DNA of 64,000 nucleotides from Turritopsis dohrnii (taxonomy: Eukaryota > Cnidaria > Hydrozoa > Anthoathecata > Oceaniidae). The notes under the pieces were generated by a model. The model ran no database searches and was not told the origin of the DNA. It was given only the letters and a program-made list of their open reading frames with translations. A program made the position numbers and the translations under genes. Position 1 is the first letter of the stretch, and every line of letters starts with the position of its first letter. The DNA is taken from NCBI GenBank assembly GCA_027922465.2, contig BQMF02000607.1, positions 62,001 through 126,000 on the forward strand. Direction: 5' to 3'. Below are positions 44,501-52,990 of the stretch, piece after piece.

Positions 44501-47500
44501 ACCTACAATGATACTCTTTTTATTCATAAATTTAACTTCACAAAAAACCGATTCTAGGCAGCCACTTCAGTAAAGAAGGGTAGAAAAGTCATCACGAGGA
44601 ACACATGTCAATTTGTTCGAGATGAAAAGGCCTGCGCTGCCCACTTCAGTTTCTGAGGTTGTGTGCATAAAATAATAGTCTTGAAGGTTGATATTACCTG
44701 ATGAATTGTTATGTAGTCTAGTTTCAGTAATACCCAATATACCCAAGATATCAAAAGAAAGTAAAGTTGATAAAAAAGAAAGTTCACTAAAGTGTTTTTC
44801 TAAAGACAAAATGTTCAAATGAAAAAAATTAAAAAATTTCTTTAGAGGGAATAGATTTAAAGTCTTCACACAGTGAACCAGCAACCTCGAAAGTCTTTTT
44901 AATTTTTTTTTGAAAGTATGAAATTCTTTTTTGGAATAATTCTTTGGTAGTGTTCATATAAGACTGCTCAAATTCCAGAAAGTTATGCGAAAATTTAGCT
45001 TAACAATGAAATTTTTAGGCTTTAATGTCAGTAGCTATGTTTTAGTGATGAAACCTCTAACATTTCATACTGAAGAGCCTTCATTGACTGGAGCATATCT
45101 ATGCCAACAAATTAAAATGGGACAAAAACAAAGCCAGTGGACCAAATGAATATCGCCATCTCATAAAATTTCACAGTTATAATCACTGGAATAATTATGC
45201 ACTTTAATTACCTTCTTTTTTTTGGTTTATGAACCGACGTGAAAGTATGGTCATTAAAATTCCAAGAATAAGTCCAGTTACCAATCCACCCATCAAAGCA
45301 CCAATGATATTTCCCATACATTTTGTACAAACATCTGAAGAATCAAACATAAGTCGTTCAGTTATTACGGTTTTTGCAACACAAGTACCACTATCAGACT
45401 CAGTAATATTTTAACTAATTGTCATTCATAGCCATCTTATTTTTATTTTTATCAATCATTTCAATCTTTAGTTGATCACAGTATACAAGAAAATGAAGCA
45501 ATGTTATTCCAATTGTGATCAATGCTAATGTATGTTAGCAAAGAACTACTCACCATATAAAATACCTATTTATAAACTACATACCTTCTTTTGTTGTAGT
45601 TGAAGGTTTTGTAGGAACAAAAGTAATATTTGCTACTCTAGATCTTTGTTGCCCTCGATAGGATGCTGTTACTTTCACACTTGTTGCATTTTTCCTTTCG
45701 TCTTTCGTAGAGAATGGTATGTCCACCAACTGTTTTGTAGTTTGGATCGATTTCATTACTTTTAATGATTTATCAAATACATCAACTGTATAATTTACAG
45801 AACATTGACCATAATCTTCTTTTTGCCAGGTGATTTTCACATTTTCTTCGGTTATTTCAGTTTGAATCACAGGTTCATCAAGTGTAACTATGAATGATTG
45901 AAAATACAAACGTCTATAAGACTGTAAAAACTCAATAGATGTGATAACTCACATAGCAGATCTACTTACAGTTGACATAAACAGTTGTGGTGTAGTCAAA
46001 TACACTGTCATTCCAACCACTGATTGAATAGCTTAGCTCATATCCACACGATTGTCTTGTTAGCGGTGGCATCGTCACGTTGTAAGTGTATTCATGTTTA
46101 CTGTTATTACTATACAATCCTGTTAAAGTATTATCGCGAAATTTCCACACAACATTAGGTCGAGGAATACCAGATGCCACTATCTGGATTGTTGGTTTGT
46201 CATTATCATCAAAGTATAATTCCGATGCCACTGATTGTATGAGTTTTGGATAAGCTGAAGGAATCGGAAATTATTCACATACATCTTCTTCTAAGTTAAG
46301 CCTTTCCATAGATATAAAGTCATAAACAGTCATAAAGAAAACAGCTTGTAGCCTGCGTAAAAGTTATACATTTTAAATTTAGGGAAGTATGCAAAAGGTA
46401 GCTCAAATTTTCTATTAGCCGGTTACAAAACTAGAAGAGTACACAAAAGGTAGATGAAAGTATTGGACCAAGTGCTATTGTTGCTTAATTAGGAATAAAG
46501 AAATTCAACATGAAATCCTTTTCAAAACGTAATTATGTATTTCCCTATTGGCCCCATAGGGCATTCTCCTTCTCCTCCTTATCCGTTCACTGCTCAGCAT
46601 TGTACTCTGGCCTATTTTATTTTTCAGTAGTGATGCAGAGATGCATTGGAAGGCTTTTGTTTTCTGCTAGCTTTTAAAATGATCGAAGAGACAAACCGTA
46701 AAATGATGTAAATAAATGGTTTTAGTTCAGTGTTGTCCTAAAAGCTTTTGTATTACATTTTGAATGAAGGTGTGAAAAACAGAAAAACAGTTATGGTGTT
46801 TTGTTTGTTAATGGTGATGGGTAATTAAATTCTTGGAACAGTAAAAGATTGAATCTGTGACTTCAGAAAAAAGGTGAAAGTTCATCATTATGAAAAGCCA
46901 GGTTGTTATTTTACTTAATGATGTATAGCCCAACCTAAATACACATGATGATGTACTACTACAGAAAAGGAAATCCTTTGCTTTATGCGGAGAACAGTCT
47001 GTGATGTCAATTCAAAGAGAATATATGTAGCCAGTAGAAATGTGGTGTCGTATAAGAAGTTTAGAAAACCAATTAGTCCATGTATGATTTTTTAATTGAG
47101 ACAAATAATATATTATGAAAGAATATGGTTGACTTTGTTTGCTTCCTAGATAGTTGTCTAATTTAACAACATAAACATAGTGTTCTGTGGATAAATTCCA
47201 TTAATGCACATATTGTTTTGATGCTGTATATATATATATATGATATTCTAAATCAAAAACACATTCCATCATGGCAGTCTTAAAATAAAAACTCTACACA
47301 TCCTTTGCAGTCAATCAAACCAGAACACAAACATCTGCTTTCATTTGGAATTTAGGAAAGTCATTCTTTGAATTAACAAAACCTTTAGGAGCTCTTATTA
47401 GGAAGAAATAATGTTTGCAAACATATATTTTGAGTTACTGATATTTATTCAAAATATTTAAATTTAATTTAGTAAATTGTCATTTTAAGCTCTTCTCTTT

Positions 47501-49794
47501 TTAGAAAACACCTCTCTTTTTTGAAAATAACCCTTTTTATCCTAATTTGAATTGTTACACATAATATTTGTTAGCAGAGATTGGTTTTTGATTGCCTTTG
47601 ATTGTTTTTTTTCCTTATATGTCTACCCCAAAGTATTTTGATAATATAGCATTGTAGTATTTCAATAAGGCTTGAAAGGTTTTGTATTGTTCTTTCTTAA
47701 ACCTTTGTACAAATTTGATTGTACAATGTTGTAAATGTTATATGAGTTACAAAAAACGATTGTTTTGTTGACTTCCAGTCGTTCCTGTGATTTTATGGTA
47801 AAAGAGATAGGAAACTTGTCAAGCTCCGCAAAAATAAAGATCATACATTCACCATGATTAAATTGCCTTATTGATGCTGTTGTTGATGTGTTCTGCAAAG
47901 AGCTATTTATGGGAAATGTTAGTTGTACTTAGGACTTATGATTTATAGCTACACCTATGGTAACTTTTCAGCCGCATTTAACTCATCGGCAAGAATTTTT
48001 AGTGAAACCTTATCATTTGACCATGAACATCTTTATTTCATAATAAGTTCAAAATAAGTTCTGTTGTTTTATTAAATTCAAATCCACCCTGATTATCAAT
48101 GTACACACAATAATTGATAAAATGGCAACTTTGACAAAATTTATAGTCGCATTTTTTGCTAACAGTGTTTAGTTCTCAAATCGGTTAAAACGTAATTATT
48201 AGGATACATTTAAAACATGAAATGCAAAAATTTGATTCATGCTAGATTCATCCTTGTTATGTCATTAAGTGAAGTGATAGAATAGTTTGCTATAGAACAT
48301 AATGATAAAATGAAGAATAAAGAAAAATTATAAGAAAAAGTGTATTCTATGTTCACTTTGAATGAAATTAGCAATTAGGAATTAACAGTTCCTATATTTT
48401 AACCAGCTTTTTAGTTTGTGCTAAAATTCCATCTTTGGGAATATTTTATTACAAAATACTGTTATACGAGTGTCACTAAATATGTTGGCGATTCACCATG
48501 CGCAAGTGAATGTACCATAGCGCTGGGTCGACCCATGCCATGTGAGGGAAATTGGGTAGATGATACATCAGGTTTTGCAGGGAGGTCATCCAGAAGAGCA
48601 CAGGCCCTTGATTGGGTTTGTGTCACTCATGAGAGTGTCAAATACTTCGGAGCCTCCAGCCTAAGCCGTGGCCCCTCCTGGAAAGCAAATGCAATAGCAA
48701 CTGAGTCAGGCTAGCCACGTAAAACAATACCAAATAAATAAATAAATAAATAAATATTCCACATCACTGATTGTATCTACGTCCCCTACCTTCAGAAATA
48801 TAATAGGGAGAAAAGGGATTATACAATCTAAAAATTGCTTATATGACGTTACCTGAACCACCTGTTTCTTTCAATGTATCGATGTTGTGGGTCTGTTTCT
48901 CTGGTCCTTCACCGTTTTTGTTTTTTGCACTGACGGCAAATCGGTACACAGTGGAAGATTCCAGATTACTGATGATTTTTTCTGTCACCTTTCCCGACAG
49001 ATGAGTAATTTTCTGTTCTCCCCCAGTTTCAACATTTCGAATACTTATCACATACGCAGTGACTGGTGGCAATGAATTGGCTGCCGGCTCGCTCCAAATC
49101 AATTTCACGCTAGTTTGTTTGACGTCGACCACCTTTAATAATGGCACTTGTCCTGGTCTGCCAGAATCAGATGCTTAAAGAGAGTAGCAAATAAACTTTA
49201 GAGTTCACAGTTAAATCTATTACAACCAAAATAGTGTATAGGGACGCACTTATGACTGTAACAGTACTGATTTTAGTGTCCGTGCCACCAACACCTGTAG
49301 CTTGACACCTGTTGCATAATAAAAGAACAAGTGATAGATATAGAAAGAGTAGGCCTGTTAACTATACTTGAAATTCTTTCTGTTAATTTAATTGGTTGCT
49401 GTTTTTCTAAAGAAATTTTCATAACATGCTGGTTCTTCAATGCAAACGCAAATTTCGTGACCCACAAAGAAATGTCAGATAAAAATGCACAAGCAATGTT
49501 TTTGTAAGCATCGTAACTATTTTCCATCAAATTCCAGAATGAAAAGAACGAACCTATAAGCTGCAGAATCCTCCAGAATAACATGCTCTAATAACAGATC
49601 ACTTCCTCCATCAACTGATTGGATTTTAATGCCAGACGTGGCCGAACTGATTTTCGTGTTTTTAGCAGCAAGATACCATTCAAATTTAAGCGCTTCAGAA
49701 GACGTTCCTTTACATGATAGAGTAAATTTTCCTCCTTCTCTCACAGTTGTGGTGACGGGTGTTAGTGAGATGCTTGGTGGTGGAGCATTAGTTT
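29331..49794 (-). CDS. IgSF/FN3 transmembrane receptor with ITIM-like tail (gene B; joined exons)
   Basis: Seven minus-strand exons join in frame: 49554-49794 and 49250-49308 (Ig), 48853-49173 (FN3), 45970-46254 (Ig-like), 45585-45887 (FN3-like), 45212-45334 (TM) and 29331-29545 (tail, stop). Every intron between domains is phase 1, as in exon-shuffled receptors. The predicted product is a type I plasma-membrane receptor. Its tail has five YxxV/L/I motifs, three in ITIM form. Signal-peptide exons are not seen and would lie right of 49794, possibly beyond the 13.6-kb transposon at 50177. The last intron (29546-45211) is 15.7 kb and filled with nested transposons. Domain order recalls the Alr allorecognition family of Hydractinia, with an extra canonical FN3. 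The function is inference. The paralogue at 11.2-16.5 kb is dead, whereas I see no stop or broken splice site here. Confidence 0.65.
29546..30174. other. Intron of receptor B before the nested LINE
   Basis: No gene. It contains a short (GTAA)n microsatellite near 29930-29942 and A/T runs that mark the 3' end of the LINE starting at about 30175. Confidence 0.4.
30175..31240 (-). pseudogene. LINE, 3' half (RT core and C-terminal domain), left of BEL insertion
   Basis: Frames 30918-31301 and 30284-30856 on the minus strand encode the RT core ([14 protein letters not shown] near 31085) and the thumb/C-terminal domain ([22 protein letters not shown]). Frames 30195-30443 and 30284-30856 overlap, showing frameshifts near 30300-30400. 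The C-terminal domain is closely related to that at 18718-19563. The upstream half of this same copy is at 42940-44990. The BEL/Pao element 31246-42939 splits it, and the reading frame is continuous across the deduced empty site. Confidence 0.8.
31241..31245. repeat. BEL/Pao target duplication, left copy (TGCGA)
   Basis: TGCGA here and at 42940-42944 bracket the BEL/Pao element. A 5-bp duplication is usual for this group. Confidence 0.75.
31333..33113 (+). mobile_element. mariner-type (DD37D) transposon in BEL 5' LTR
   Basis: The left end CAGGGTGATTCAAAAAAATG follows TA. Long inverted repeats (31350-31495 against 32966-33105, sharing TTTGACGTAACTTTTTTTCT) flank one transposase gene. The right end has lost about 13 bp of the terminal repeat just inside the border. 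The empty site is seen in the sister LTR near 42257. It is probably not mobile from the damaged right end, although the gene is open. Confidence 0.85.
31703..32797 (+). CDS. Tc1/mariner transposase, DD37D type, open
   Basis: The frame of 364 codons has an N-terminal helix-turn-helix region (residues 20-60, [27 protein letters not shown]), a GRPR linker-type motif (SGRPRT), and the catalytic triad in [17 protein letters not shown] and SPDLNVLD. Between the second and third acids there are 37 residues if the last Asp of SPDLNVLD is used, the spacing of maT-like mariners. An in-frame ATG at 31739 (MSFSEEDK) is an alternative start and fits homologues better. It cuts and pastes the element at TA sites. 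No stop or shift is seen. Confidence 0.9.
   Translation: MSNRTLSFASFKMSFSEEDKIIIKHYRIDKNYGVKRLLSEFPNKGWTKGGLRHLLTKIDKTEDVKRVPGSGRPRTAVTEEIAEEVEEMICSQEEFPGTHKSQRKISETLNILQSSVSRISSQCLGLTAYRKTKVQDLRDSDREKRVVRTKRLLRMMTKENIGKTFFTDEKLFKLNQPRNTQNDRVYAVNKSDISLEGIAVKRKTFPKNVMISVGVSKLEKTSVFFVEKGVKINSEYYMREILDEMLPEMSALSGGDYIFLQDGARSHTSKASIAYLGEECPCYVKPHFWPPNSPDLNVLDFSVRGDFESKVWKHKPTDVESLKEAIKAEWAVYPQENIDNAIDSFKKRMKYIVEADGGHIEHYR
33682..34685 (-). other. Hydrophobic ORF fragments, unknown
   Basis: Three minus-strand frames of 87-105 codons contain several membrane-like segments (for example [19 protein letters not shown]). They overlap in different frames and could be fragments of one multi-pass membrane protein gene carried in the insertion. 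I cannot name a family, and chance AT-rich ORFs remain possible. Confidence 0.2.
34752..35169. mobile_element. MITE, 418 bp, TA target
   Basis: CCTTAAAGGGATTT at the left and an inverted CCTTAAGGAGATTTACTTTT at the right are flanked by TA (34750-34751, 35170-35171). Internal inverted words such as TTCGCAAAAATAAATC recur. The element lies inside the 2.3-kb insertion in the BEL LTR and is the deepest nested insertion on this side. Confidence 0.75.
35913..37766 (+). pseudogene. BEL/Pao gag-like region with zinc knuckle, frameshifted
   Basis: Coding starts 52 bp after the 5' LTR ([10 protein letters not shown]) and continues through frames 36117-36311, 36295-36795, 36638-37069 and 37098-37766, so several frameshifts and stops break it. 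The last frame has a gag-type helical region ([17 protein letters not shown]) and then Cys/His clusters ([25 protein letters not shown]) as in BEL/Pao zinc knuckles. Alanine/threonine-rich repeats of ATQAEATVT type occupy 36340-36480. The protease that should follow is not recognisable. Confidence 0.7.
37790..38186 (+). pseudogene. BEL/Pao pol, start of reverse transcriptase
   Basis: The frame from about 37797 encodes the region leading into the RT ([38 protein letters not shown]). It ends at 38186 where a LINE is inserted, and resumes at 39209 with [20 protein letters not shown] duplication flanks the insert. Confidence 0.75.
38187..39208 (-). mobile_element. 5'-truncated LINE in BEL pol, GTAGA target duplication
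   Basis: The minus-strand frame 38326-39219 encodes the RT from the FADDN motif (NFADDNTLY) through the C-terminal domain ([28 protein letters not shown]). The 3' end carries an (AAAT)n tail at 38187-38222 (reverse complement). GTAGA stands at 38182-38186 and 39209-39213, and the BEL frame is continuous across the deduced empty site. The RT is open from the truncation to its stop. Confidence 0.85.
39209..41990 (+). pseudogene. BEL/Pao pol: RT, RNase H and integrase, frameshifted
   Basis: Frames 39185-39448 and 39461-39682 hold the RT ([15 protein letters not shown]). Frame 40208-41152 holds the RNase H region ([29 protein letters not shown]) and the start of integrase. Frame 41100-41951 holds the integrase core with D in AVDMFEPF, D in LRSDNGTNF and E in [11 protein letters not shown] pol C-terminal domain follows. 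RT is interrupted near 39450 and 39680-40200 is out of frame. An envelope gene is not seen. Confidence 0.8.
42172..42939 (+). repeat. 3' LTR of BEL/Pao element, containing a MITE
   Basis: It starts TATTCCAGCC after a purine-rich GAGTGGAGCCAGA and ends GTTACA before the TGCGA target copy. It matches the three blocks of the 5' LTR once the MITE at 42351-42581 is removed. Confidence 0.85.
42351..42581. mobile_element. MITE, 231 bp, in BEL 3' LTR
   Basis: GACCTTTCTCGAATTTC at the left and its near-inverse GAAATTCGGGAAAGGTC at the right, with TA on either side. The 5' LTR copy near 33182 lacks it, so it entered after the BEL element. Confidence 0.85.
42940..44990 (-). pseudogene. LINE, 5' half (endonuclease and RT start), right of BEL insertion
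   Basis: Minus-strand frames carry the APE endonuclease (44567-44884: [22 protein letters not shown]; 44009-44527: [25 protein letters not shown]) and the first RT blocks (42935-43360: [31 protein letters not shown]). The region 43360-44008 is out of frame. The copy continues at 31240 on the far side of the BEL element. The true 5' end is unclear, near 44990. Confidence 0.8.
45212..45334 (-). CDS. Transmembrane exon of receptor B
   Basis: Acceptor GATTCTTCAG and donor GTAATT bound 123 nt, phase 1 at both ends. Two cysteines (DVCTKC) precede a glycine-rich span ([17 protein letters not shown]) and a basic SRRFIN stop-transfer. The GxxxG-like spacing could favour helix-helix contact in the membrane. 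It splices in frame to 29331-29545. Confidence 0.75.
45585..45887 (-). CDS. FN3-like membrane-proximal domain exon of receptor B
   Basis: The acceptor ATTCATAG and donor GTATGT bound a 303-nt exon. The strand pattern ([33 protein letters not shown]) fits an FN3-like sandwich, followed by a Thr-rich stalk ([10 protein letters not shown]). In Alr proteins the domain next to the membrane is also described as FN3-like. Confidence 0.7.
45970..46254 (-). CDS. Ig-like domain exon of receptor B
   Basis: The acceptor CCTTCAG and donor GTAAGT bound 285 nt, phase 1 at both ends. The Ig core Trp is in VVWKF. Cys residues occur late (QSCGY and the last codons, YVNC), not at the usual B- and F-strand positions, so the disulphide pattern is atypical. 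The exon aligns over its length with the decayed exon at 16173-16456. Confidence 0.7.
46255..48469. other. Intron of receptor B
   Basis: No gene. It contains a short (TA)n run near 47228 and AT-rich sequence with no clear transposon ends. Confidence 0.45.
48470..48757 (+). mobile_element. Retroposon 3' fragment with (AAAT)n tail
   Basis: A block of clearly higher G+C than its surroundings ends in GGCTAGCCACGTAAAAC and an (AAAT)n tail. It looks like the 3' end of a non-LTR element or a SINE mobilised by one. The frame 48418-48714 across it is not a convincing protein. Confidence 0.5.
48853..49173 (-). CDS. Fibronectin type III exon of receptor B
   Basis: A 321-nt phase-1 exon with a canonical FN3 pattern: the B-strand Trp (VKLIWSEP), the C-strand Tyr ([10 protein letters not shown]), the E-F Leu ([16 protein letters not shown]) and the NGEGP turn. 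It is flanked by acceptor TCTTTAAG and donor GTAACG. It is not seen in paralogue A. Confidence 0.8.
49250..49308 (-). CDS. Short exon completing the first Ig domain of receptor B
   Basis: The 59-nt exon supplies the F-strand Cys (YRCQATG when joined to the previous exon) and the G strand. The entering phase is 2 and the leaving phase 1. The acceptor is ATGCAACAG and the donor GTGCGT. Confidence 0.7.
49554..49794 (-). CDS. First Ig domain exon of receptor B
   Basis: Acceptor TATTGCAG and donor GTTCGT bound 241 nt. Ig features are the B-strand Cys (FTLSCKG), the Trp (FEWYL) and the D-x-A-x-Y motif (EDSAAYR). The matching F-strand Cys is in the next exon, so an intron splits this domain. Confidence 0.75.
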
Positions 49795-50170
49795 CTGCAA
49801 TAGAGGCATTGAATCATGTTCCTAATCATTTTGATGTCCTGCTCAACACTCTGTATATTTTTATGTGGAAACTATCATTTATTGTGAATTCCCTGATGAA
49901 AAAAACCACAATTGTATTCTCACAAATTTGACCATCAGGATTCTATAACTTTTAGAAAGCTGACTGTTCCAATGAACTAATCTTAGCAAAAAATGAACTT
50001 TCAACGTTGGAATATTGTGGAAATGCATATTATAATGAACAAAGGAGAATATTGACACATTACTGCTAACCAGATGTACATTTTCTGAACTTAACAATAA
50101 GTTTCTTAGGAATATTTGTTTATTATTAACATAACAAATCATGGCAGTGAAGATCATTTTTCGAAGCTTC
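49795..50170. other. Upstream flank of receptor B exon, no signal exon seen
   Basis: I searched the minus strand for a signal peptide exon with a phase-1 donor and found none. The next 13.6 kb is transposon. Confidence 0.45.
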
Positions 50171-50176
50171 TTAGTG
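50171..50176. repeat. 6-bp target duplication, left copy (TTAGTG)
   Basis: TTAGTG abuts the left TIR. The same six bases follow the right TIR at 63764-63769. Confidence 0.85.
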
Positions 50177-50310
50177 TATGGTGGCCGAGAAGGGCCATCG
50201 AGAAAAAAATTTCAAAATCAAGAACAAGGTTTTCAAAATCGTAAAAAAAATATTCAAAATCGAGAAAAAAAATTTCAAAATCAAAATCAAGAAATTAAAA
50301 TTGAAAATTC
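50177..50310 (+). repeat. Left TIR and subterminal TTCAAAATC repeats
   Basis: After the TIR, copies of TTTCAAAATCGAGAAAAAA (about 18-19 bp) are iterated four to five times. They are inverted relative to those at 63595-63740 and are likely transposase binding sites. Confidence 0.8.
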
Positions 50311-50409
50311 TTTCGGAGCCGTAATTTTGCAAGGATAATAAATAAATATGGCGAACATACCGTGGATCAAAGGTGACATTTGTTCGTCATCTTTTTTTTT
50401 TTTTTTTTT

Positions 50410-50580
50410 TTTAAAAAAAAGTCTTCTTGTAAAAGTAGTCGTGTTTAGTATTACTTTTTTTTTAAAAAAAAAAAAGTCTTCTTGTAAAAGTAGTCGTGTT
50501 TAGTATTACTTTCTTTTTAAAAAAAAAGTCTTCTTGTGAAAGTAGTCGTGTTTAGTATTACTTTTTTTTTATCAAAAAGA
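50410..50580. repeat. Three A/T-rich 52-55-bp tandem units
   Basis: GTCTTCTTGTAAAAGTAGTC occurs at 50421, 50476 and 50528 (one change) between T8-18/A7-13 tracts, so each unit can fold back on itself. It lies just upstream of the integrase A promoter region. Confidence 0.8.
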
Positions 50581-50778
50581 AGTATCCATGTAACATGGAG
50601 ATGTAGCAGTTTAATTCTTTTTTAACAAGAAAAACAAAACAACAAGAAAAAAAAAACAACCGCTGATATTTTTGTTACACTTTTTTAATTTGTTCAAAAA
50701 GTGCATGATTCAATAAGTTGTTGTGCTTTTGTGTTTTTACTTTTCTATAGTTACTCGGTTGTCGTACATTTCGGTTTT

Positions 50779-50786
50779 CATATATA
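50779..50786 (+). promoter_or_regulatory. TATA box candidate for integrase A
   Basis: CATATATAAGACACGTG begins about 120 bp before the chosen ATG (50899). The TATATAAG core is the best TATA match in the region. Confidence 0.4.
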
Positions 50787-50898
50787 AGACACGTGTAGCT
50801 CCTGCCAGTTGTCTTTTCAGGTACACGTTATCATAGCACAAACAGGTAAAGTTCAATTTCTCTTAGTTAAAGTTTTCTTCCACACGCTGCGACTTTTC

Positions 50899-52104
50899 AT
50901 GGCATTCAGTCCTCGTTTTGTTATAGACGACATGCAAAGACAGTCGAGGGACAGAAATGATGTCATTAAGCAATACTTTCATTATGGTTATTCGTACAAG
51001 GAAATAATCAGTTTGTTAGAAGTACAGCATGGTTGCAAAGTTAGTGTGCGACAACTCAATCGTATACTGAGGTCTCTGTCACTTTATAGAAGGTATGATA
51101 AAACGTCGTTGAACCGTGTAATTGACGAAGTTGGTGAAGAATTGCAAGGGTCCGGATCTTCGTTTGGTTATAGACTAATGCATCAAAAATTACGGTCGAA
51201 AGGACTTGTTGTTGACCACCACACAGTTAGATTGGTTATAAAAAGTCTTGATCCGGATGGCGTGAAAGCCAGGGCAGCTAAAAGGCTGACGCGCCGTATA
51301 TATTTATCACAAGGTCCGAATTTTACCTGGCATGTTGACGGATACGATAAACTCAAACCGTTCGGATTTGCAATCCACGGTGCTATCGACGGTTATAGCA
51401 GGAGAATTCTGTGGCTAAATGTAGCGGCTAGTAACAACAACCCGAAAGTTATAGCAGATTATTTTGTCAATTGTGTAAAATCATTGCAATTTGTACCTCG
51501 CTTAATTCGAGCTGACAGAGGTTCAGAAAATGTCGTGTTGGGCGGAATACAGCGCTTTCTCCGCAGACAGTTCACAGATTCATTTGCTGGTGATGCAAGT
51601 TTTATGTATGGACCATCTACACGCAACCAACGAATAGAATCTTGGTGGTCACTTTTCCGACGCAATCGGTGTAACTGGTGGATCAACTTTTTCAAAGATC
51701 TCTGCGAAACTGTTACATTAGATTTGAGTCTGAACTACCACGTAGAATGTATTCGTTTTTGCTACATGGGAATTCTTCGCCAGGAGCTGAATGAAACGCA
51801 GAATTTATGGAATAATCATCGCATTCGATATATTCGAAATTCAGAGTGTCCAGCAGGCCGACCTGAAATTTTATTTTTTGCTCCCCATTTGTCAGGTGGA
51901 ACAGATAGAAGTTATAGTATAACCGCCTCTGATATAGCGCTAGCAAAGCAATTTTGTGAGGAGCCGTCAGAATTAGGCTGTTCAGACGAATTCGTGGAAC
52001 TAGCACAGATTATAATGCAAGAAAACAACTTCAACATGCCTACGACTATAGCAGAGGCAACGAGTCTTTTGGAAACACTTTTGACAGAAATCGACAGTCT
52101 TTGA
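50899..52104 (+). CDS. IS3-like DDE integrase/transposase A, intact
   Basis: The frame of 401 codons begins at ATG 50899 (MAFSPRF). An upstream extension to 50809 lacks an ATG, so this start is preferred. Residues 30-62 form a helix-turn-helix region. The rve-type catalytic core has D147 in WHVDGYDKLKPFGF, D206 in RADRGSEN and E247 in NQRIESWW. The SNNNP and SFAGD motifs are typical of this animal integrase family. A Glu-rich C-terminus follows. It would cut and join the element at its TIRs. It converges with the HECT gene at 52991-55550. No stop or frameshift is visible, and all three acidic residues are present, unlike copy B. Confidence 0.88.
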   Translation: MAFSPRFVIDDMQRQSRDRNDVIKQYFHYGYSYKEIISLLEVQHGCKVSVRQLNRILRSLSLYRRYDKTSLNRVIDEVGEELQGSGSSFGYRLMHQKLRSKGLVVDHHTVRLVIKSLDPDGVKARAAKRLTRRIYLSQGPNFTWHVDGYDKLKPFGFAIHGAIDGYSRRILWLNVAASNNNPKVIADYFVNCVKSLQFVPRLIRADRGSENVVLGGIQRFLRRQFTDSFAGDASFMYGPSTRNQRIESWWSLFRRNRCNWWINFFKDLCETVTLDLSLNYHVECIRFCYMGILRQELNETQNLWNNHRIRYIRNSECPAGRPEILFFAPHLSGGTDRSYSITASDIALAKQFCEEPSELGCSDEFVELAQIIMQENNFNMPTTIAEATSLLETLLTEIDSL

Positions 52105-52990
52105 AGTTAAGATAAAATAGTTCATGGTTTTGTATCTCACTAATAATTTTGCAATAACAAGTGAACATATACATCATATAAACACAACATTTCTACTAAA
52201 ATTGCTTCACATACCCATTAAACAATTCCCAGGCGGAACAAAGCCGAAGGATAAAGTTTGATGGATTAGTTTTTGAGAATATTCTTTAAGCCAACGTTAA
52301 CCAAAATGAGAAAAATATAATTAAACCATAAAATCAACTCACGCGAACCCACCTCAAGCCATAGGTTAACGTAGGGAAAAACTTCAAAAAATTCGATAGT
52401 GAGAACCAAGCTTAAAAACCAAAGTAAAGGTCTAGAATAATTTATCACTAATTTCACAACGCCGTAAAAATTAGTTGTTTTTTTCTCTAAACATACACAT
52501 AGAACCAACTGATATTGCTCAACAAAATATTTTATCTAAGATATGTGGCACTTTGCTTTAAAAACAGTAGACAAACACTTTTTTCTGAAAGTCAGGAATG
52601 AAATGTGTCAAAACAGAAATATCTCTTACATTAATCTAAAACTTATATAATCTGTTAAAAATGCCACAAAACAACTTTCTCATTAAGAAAATTAAGAATA
52701 GAATATAAAACACAGCAAAATCAAACTGTCTGCACTGGTAAGTATAAAGTAAATTTATGAGTTCACTTTCTTTGGGAAAAAATAACTTTTACGGAATAAA
52801 AACAATAAAACTATTGACATTTGTGTTGGCAATAACATAATATCCAATCAATGCAACAAGCTTTCAAAACCAGTTTGAAATGTTACAATATTTTTAAACA
52901 AAAACAGCAAATTGCTATCACAAACTTAACATAACATATATGTAGAAACAAACTTCCAAAGTACAACACATTAGTATGCAATAGCATCAA
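52105..52990. other. Convergent 3' flank between integrase A and HECT A
   Basis: AT-rich 886 bp with several AATAAA-like signals on both strands. No gene seen. Confidence 0.5.

Noticed and set aside
48418..48714. 98-aa ORF in the receptor B intron
   Set aside because: It lies over a retroposon fragment on the strand opposite to the host gene and has no recognisable domain.
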